8,561 bases of DNA. Origin: Leptotrichia sp. oral taxon 215. GTDB taxonomy: Bacteria; Fusobacteriota; Fusobacteriia; Fusobacteriales; Leptotrichiaceae. The position numbers were made by a program, and so were the translations under genes. Of this stretch, positions 6,108-8,561 are shown in pieces. The notes under the pieces are model-generated. The model was given only the letters and a program-made list of their open reading frames with translations. It did no database searches and was not told where the DNA came from. Position 1 is the first letter of the stretch; each line of letters opens with the position of its first letter. The stretch lies in NCBI GenBank assembly GCA_905371725.1, contig CAJPML010000029.1, positions 1-8,561 of the forward strand, given 5' to 3'.

Positions 6108-6734
6108 ATGGAAAGGTATGTACTTCTTAGAGGAAAAGTTGTCGGTAAATGGTATGATTTTGATAAGAAAGCTCATTATCATATCATTGCGGCTGTAAAA
6201 GAAAGTGAAAATAATATAAAGGAATATGACATATCAATAAATATAGGAAGCGTTTTTGAAAACAGTGACGAATTTTATTCTTCAAATTTACAAGTTTATT
6301 ATGACAACAATTATACATATAATAAAAAAATTCTTAAAGAAATACTGTTGCAGAAGCCAGGAATAACAACTGGAAGAAAAAATTTAAATTTGGATTATTT
6401 AAGAATGGAATTATTCCCTCGTGAAAAAATGAAGATTATGAAGGGAATAGACAGGGAAAATGCCTTTCTGACAGGAATAATAGAAAGACATGTGCTCGAA
6501 GCTCTAAACAATGACATAAATGAAATTTTTGTATTTGGACGTTTGTACGATAATAAAAAAGGAATTCATGATGTCCATATGAATCAGGCAAGTACAGGTA
6601 GATACAGAAGTAGCGACGCTCCCTATTCTGATGGCGGAGTGTTTTTTTATAACAGTGAATCAAAAATATGGACAGCAATTTTCATAGCTTTTACAACACA
6701 AAGTGTTTGTGCATATAAAAACAGACATGATTAA
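6108..6734 (+). CDS. DUF2278 family protein (YukJ-like), function unknown
   Basis: A 208-residue protein of the DUF2278 family, close to the size of B. subtilis YukJ. Recognisable landmarks, numbered from the chosen start: YVLLRGKVVGKW (3-14), typically the first strand; AHYHI (22-26); YDISINIGS (40-48); LDYLRMELF (95-103); FVFGRLY (141-147); the family hallmark GIHDVHMNQAS (152-162); YSDGGVFFY (173-181); and WTAIFIAFTTQS (188-199). The histidine-rich GIHDVHMNQ next to the DGG motif looks like an active or metal-binding site, but no function is established. I chose the ATG at 6108 because GGAGG (6099-6103) lies directly before it. An in-frame TTG at 6066 would add 14 residues but has no ribosome site and would put the leader dyad into coding sequence. 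No signal peptide. The gene has its own promoter, follows era, and precedes a DUF4240 gene by 50 bases. Confidence 0.85.
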   Translation: MERYVLLRGKVVGKWYDFDKKAHYHIIAAVKESENNIKEYDISINIGSVFENSDEFYSSNLQVYYDNNYTYNKKILKEILLQKPGITTGRKNLNLDYLRMELFPREKMKIMKGIDRENAFLTGIIERHVLEALNNDINEIFVFGRLYDNKKGIHDVHMNQASTGRYRSSDAPYSDGGVFFYNSESKIWTAIFIAFTTQSVCAYKNRHD

Positions 6735-6748
6735 AATTATAATTTTAA
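6731..6748. repeat. AT-only perfect palindrome at the end of the DUF2278 gene
   Basis: TTAAAATTA/TAATTTTAA is an uninterrupted 18-base palindrome that includes the TAA stop codon. With no loop, no G or C in the stem and no following T-run, it does not look like an intrinsic terminator. It may be a chance product of composition. Confidence 0.3.
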
Positions 6749-6752
6749 AATA

Positions 6753-6769
6753 TTTCAATAGCTGTGAAA
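6753..6769. promoter_or_regulatory. TTTCA-N7-TGAAA dyad touching the DUF4240 ribosome site
   Basis: TTTCA (6753-6757) and TGAAA (6765-6769) flank seven bases. The right half runs straight into the AAGGAGG ribosome site (6768-6774), so a protein or a hairpin here could affect translation. The half-sites are the same as in the dyads before the DUF2278 gene. Five-base arms alone are weak evidence. Confidence 0.3.
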
Positions 6770-6784
6770 GGAGGAATAAAAGTC

Positions 6785-7393
6785 ATGGAGTTAGCAATGA
6801 CACGGGAAAATTTCTGGAAGTATATTGCAGAAGCTCATAAAAAAGAAAAAGACAATAACGGTATAATGAACTATCTTGTAGAAAAATTGTCAAACAGATC
6901 GTATGAAGAAATTTTCAGCTTTGGAATAATAGTAGATGAAATAATGCTGGAAAGTTACAATCAGAGACTCTGGTGTGCTTCATATCTGTTGAATGGTGAT
7001 ACACGGGAAGAAAGTTTTGATTTTTTCAGATTATGGTTGATTTCACAAGGTGAAAAAGTATACAATGATGTAATGAAAAATCCTGATAACCTTATCAAGT
7101 ATGTTGAAGAACCTGATGAGGATTTTATAGCTGATTTGTATGAAAATGAGGATTTTTTCTTTGTTGCTGTAGATGCCTTCGGTATAAAAAATGACATGGG
7201 AATATTCGAAGAACTGTTTGAAATCTATCTGGGGGAATTTGACTCCTATAAGGAAAAACTGAATTACAATGATGAAGATTATCCAAAACTGAAGCTTACA
7301 TGGTGTGAAAAAGTACCAAAATCAATGAAGAAAATATGCCCTAAACTATTTGAAAGGTTTTATATTGGAGAAGATGAATATACTAGAAATTAA
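6785..7393 (+). CDS. DUF4240 domain protein, function unknown
   Basis: A 202-residue acidic protein whose N-terminal half matches DUF4240: TRENFWKYIAEA (6-17) with the usual FW pair, a first helix pair through YEEIFSFGIIVDEI (40-53), LWCASYLLNG (62-71) and SFDFFRLWLISQG (77-89), the strongest signature, then the NPDNL segment (99-103). The second half (about 110-202) is rich in D and E and matches nothing I recognise. There is no signal peptide or membrane helix, so it is predicted cytoplasmic. The ATG at 6785 is chosen because AAGGAGG (6768-6774) precedes it by ten bases. A GTG at 6764 lies upstream of that site and is rejected. No strong promoter is seen in the 50-base gap, so it is probably co-transcribed with the DUF2278 gene. 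It ends at a clear terminator. Confidence 0.78.
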   Translation: MELAMTRENFWKYIAEAHKKEKDNNGIMNYLVEKLSNRSYEEIFSFGIIVDEIMLESYNQRLWCASYLLNGDTREESFDFFRLWLISQGEKVYNDVMKNPDNLIKYVEEPDEDFIADLYENEDFFFVAVDAFGIKNDMGIFEELFEIYLGEFDSYKEKLNYNDEDYPKLKLTWCEKVPKSMKKICPKLFERFYIGEDEYTRN

Positions 7394-7406
7394 TAATTAC
7401 AATGAA

Positions 7407-7458
7407 AAAAAGTAGAATAACTGATATTATGGAAGTATACAGTATTATTCTACTTTTT
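7407..7458. terminator. Bidirectional intrinsic terminator between DUF4240 gene and folC
   Basis: AAAAAGTAGAATAA (7407-7420) pairs perfectly with TTATTCTACTTTTT (7445-7458), a 14-bp stem. The enclosed CTG (7421-7423) and CAG (7440-7442) can extend it past a two-base bulge. On the + strand the stem ends in TTTTTATTTATT; on the - strand it ends in a run of T from the A-tract at 7405-7411. It ends both converging transcripts. Confidence 0.85.
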
Positions 7459-7477
7459 ATTTATTAGAAAATAAGAT

Positions 7478-8561
7478 TTACTTATCAGCAACCATTCTGT
7501 TAAATTTTGCTATTTCAAAAAAAGATCCGCAAATTACAATTGCCTTATATCCGGAATTTTTCTCTTTTATAATGTTCATAGCACTTTTATATGCAGTCAG
7601 GATATTATCCTCAAAAATAATTCCATCAACAGGAATATTCAAAGAAATCATTTTTTCCCTTATTTCAGCTGAGCTTAATCCATTAACTGTATCTTTTAAG
7701 GATGTAATAAAAATCTTATCGGTAATTTTTTCAAGCTTTGTAAAAACTTTTTCAAAATCTTTCGTTGCCAAAAAGGAAGTTATGACTATAACTTCATTTC
7801 TTTTATAAATTTCAGTCAGGTTTTCAATAAGCTTTCTTATGGAATCATCGTTATGTGCGGCATCCAGTATAACAGGAGGTTCGACAGAAAAAAATTCAAA
7901 ACGGGCAGGCCAGTAGACTTTATTGACACCATTCTGGATGGTTTCGTTATCAATATTATAAAACTTTGCAGTTTCATAGGCTAATAAGAAATTATTTGCC
8001 TGAAATTTTCCGAATAAGGGCAGAATGAACTTATTATTCTGGAATTTTATTACAGTTCTGTAGTTGATTTTGTCCAGTTCTATTTCCATATCATTATATT
8101 TTTTAATAATATTAACTGAATTTTCTGTCTTTTTATTAATTTCTTCTTCCAATTCAGGTAGACTATCTGCATAAATACACAGCTCCCCATTTTTAATGAT
8201 GCCGGATTTTTCATAAGCAATTTCCTTTAATGAATTTCCCAATATTGCCGTATGGTCAAAAGTGATGTTAGTAATAAGTGCAATATCAGAATTTATAATA
8301 TTTGTAGCATCGAGACGACCCCCAAGACCGGTTTCTATAACAAGAAAATCAGGATTCTTTTTTGCAAAAAACATTAATGCTATAAATGTCGTTATTTCGA
8401 AAAAATTCAGGTAAATGTCCTTAAGATTTTCATTTTCTCTTTTACAGTTTTCTATCATCTGTTTCAGAAAAAAATAATTTTCTACAATTTCTTCATCATC
8501 TATCATCTGTCTGTTATAAAGTATTCTTTCATTATATTTCAGAATATGTGGGGATGTAAAC
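7478..8561 (-). CDS. folC: Folylpolyglutamate / dihydrofolate synthase FolC (5' partial)
   Basis: An ATP-dependent ligase adding glutamate to folates (and, in bifunctional enzymes, to dihydropteroate); Mur-ligase superfamily. The frame is open to the right edge, and the codons beyond the ATG at 8506 read FTSPHILKYNERI, the conserved FolC segment just after the P-loop. The gene therefore continues outside the window, and that ATG is internal. About 360 residues are visible; the missing N-terminus (roughly 50 residues) should carry the GTNGKGS P-loop. Visible: ETGLGGRLDATN (76-87), FDHTAILG (101-108), EKSGIIK (117-123, with the lysine that is carbamoylated in homologues), WPARFEFF (217-224), ILDAAHND (231-238, start of the C-terminal domain) and ICGSFFEIAKF (343-353), the usual C-terminal motif. 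Whether it also has dihydrofolate synthase activity cannot be told from this part. Convergent with the DUF4240 gene. Confidence 0.95.
   Translation of the reverse strand, partial: FTSPHILKYNERILYNRQMIDDEEIVENYFFLKQMIENCKRENENLKDIYLNFFEITTFIALMFFAKKNPDFLVIETGLGGRLDATNIINSDIALITNITFDHTAILGNSLKEIAYEKSGIIKNGELCIYADSLPELEEEINKKTENSVNIIKKYNDMEIELDKINYRTVIKFQNNKFILPLFGKFQANNFLLAYETAKFYNIDNETIQNGVNKVYWPARFEFFSVEPPVILDAAHNDDSIRKLIENLTEIYKRNEVIVITSFLATKDFEKVFTKLEKITDKIFITSLKDTVNGLSSAEIREKMISLNIPVDGIIFEDNILTAYKSAMNIIKEKNSGYKAIVICGSFFEIAKFNRMVADK

Noticed and set aside
6764..6784. GTG start adding 7 residues to the DUF4240 protein
   Set aside because: It lies upstream of the AAGGAGG site, which serves the ATG at 6785.
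8504..8506. ATG at 8506 as the true folC start
   Set aside because: The codons beyond it encode the conserved FTSPH...ERI segment of FolC, so translation starts outside the window.

Overview
The window is about 8.6 kb of very AT-rich DNA with strong Shine-Dalgarno sites, A/T-ending codons and AGA as the usual arginine codon. The genes are mostly chromosomal housekeeping genes (era, folC, a TrmR-like tRNA methyltransferase, gltS) with DUF2278 and DUF4240 proteins among them. This suggests a low-GC anaerobe. A Fusobacteriota member, Leptotrichia or a relative, is my best guess. That is an inference from composition and gene style; no marker gene settles it.

Layout. Positions 1-477 (+) hold the C-terminal part of a type II secretion / type IV pilus inner-membrane platform protein (GspF/PilC family), cut by the window edge. 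Positions 584-3335 (+) are a tight three-gene run: a TrmR/YrrM-like O-methyltransferase, a cytoplasmic endonuclease/exonuclease/phosphatase-fold hydrolase, and a secreted GHL10 glycoside hydrolase of the YngK/DigH type. A pair of nested inverted repeats (3367-3482) separates this run from the convergent gltS gene (3477-4700, -), a sodium/glutamate symporter.

Positions 4701-4921 are a divergent promoter region. On the right it drives the first 48 codons of an HxlR-family regulator (4922-5068), which stops where the recognition helix should begin. The GTPase gene era (5071-5970) starts two bases after that stub's stop codon, so era appears to use the promoter and translation signals of a decapitated regulator. 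Next come two genes of unknown function, DUF2278 (YukJ-like, 6108-6734) and DUF4240 (6785-7393). The first has its own extended -10 promoter, and TTTCA/TGAAA dyads precede both. A bidirectional terminator (7407-7458) separates them from folC (-), whose N-terminus lies beyond the right edge.

How they work together: the methyltransferase (predicted tRNA wobble-uridine modification) and Era (30S maturation) act in translation, FolC in one-carbon metabolism, GltS in glutamate uptake and the GHL10 protein on the cell wall. I see no mobile element, CRISPR array, tRNA or rRNA. The least ordinary parts are the hxlR stub fused to era, the DUF2278/DUF4240 pair with its shared dyads, and the nested repeats after the GHL10 gene. 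I did not find a convincing new multi-gene system.
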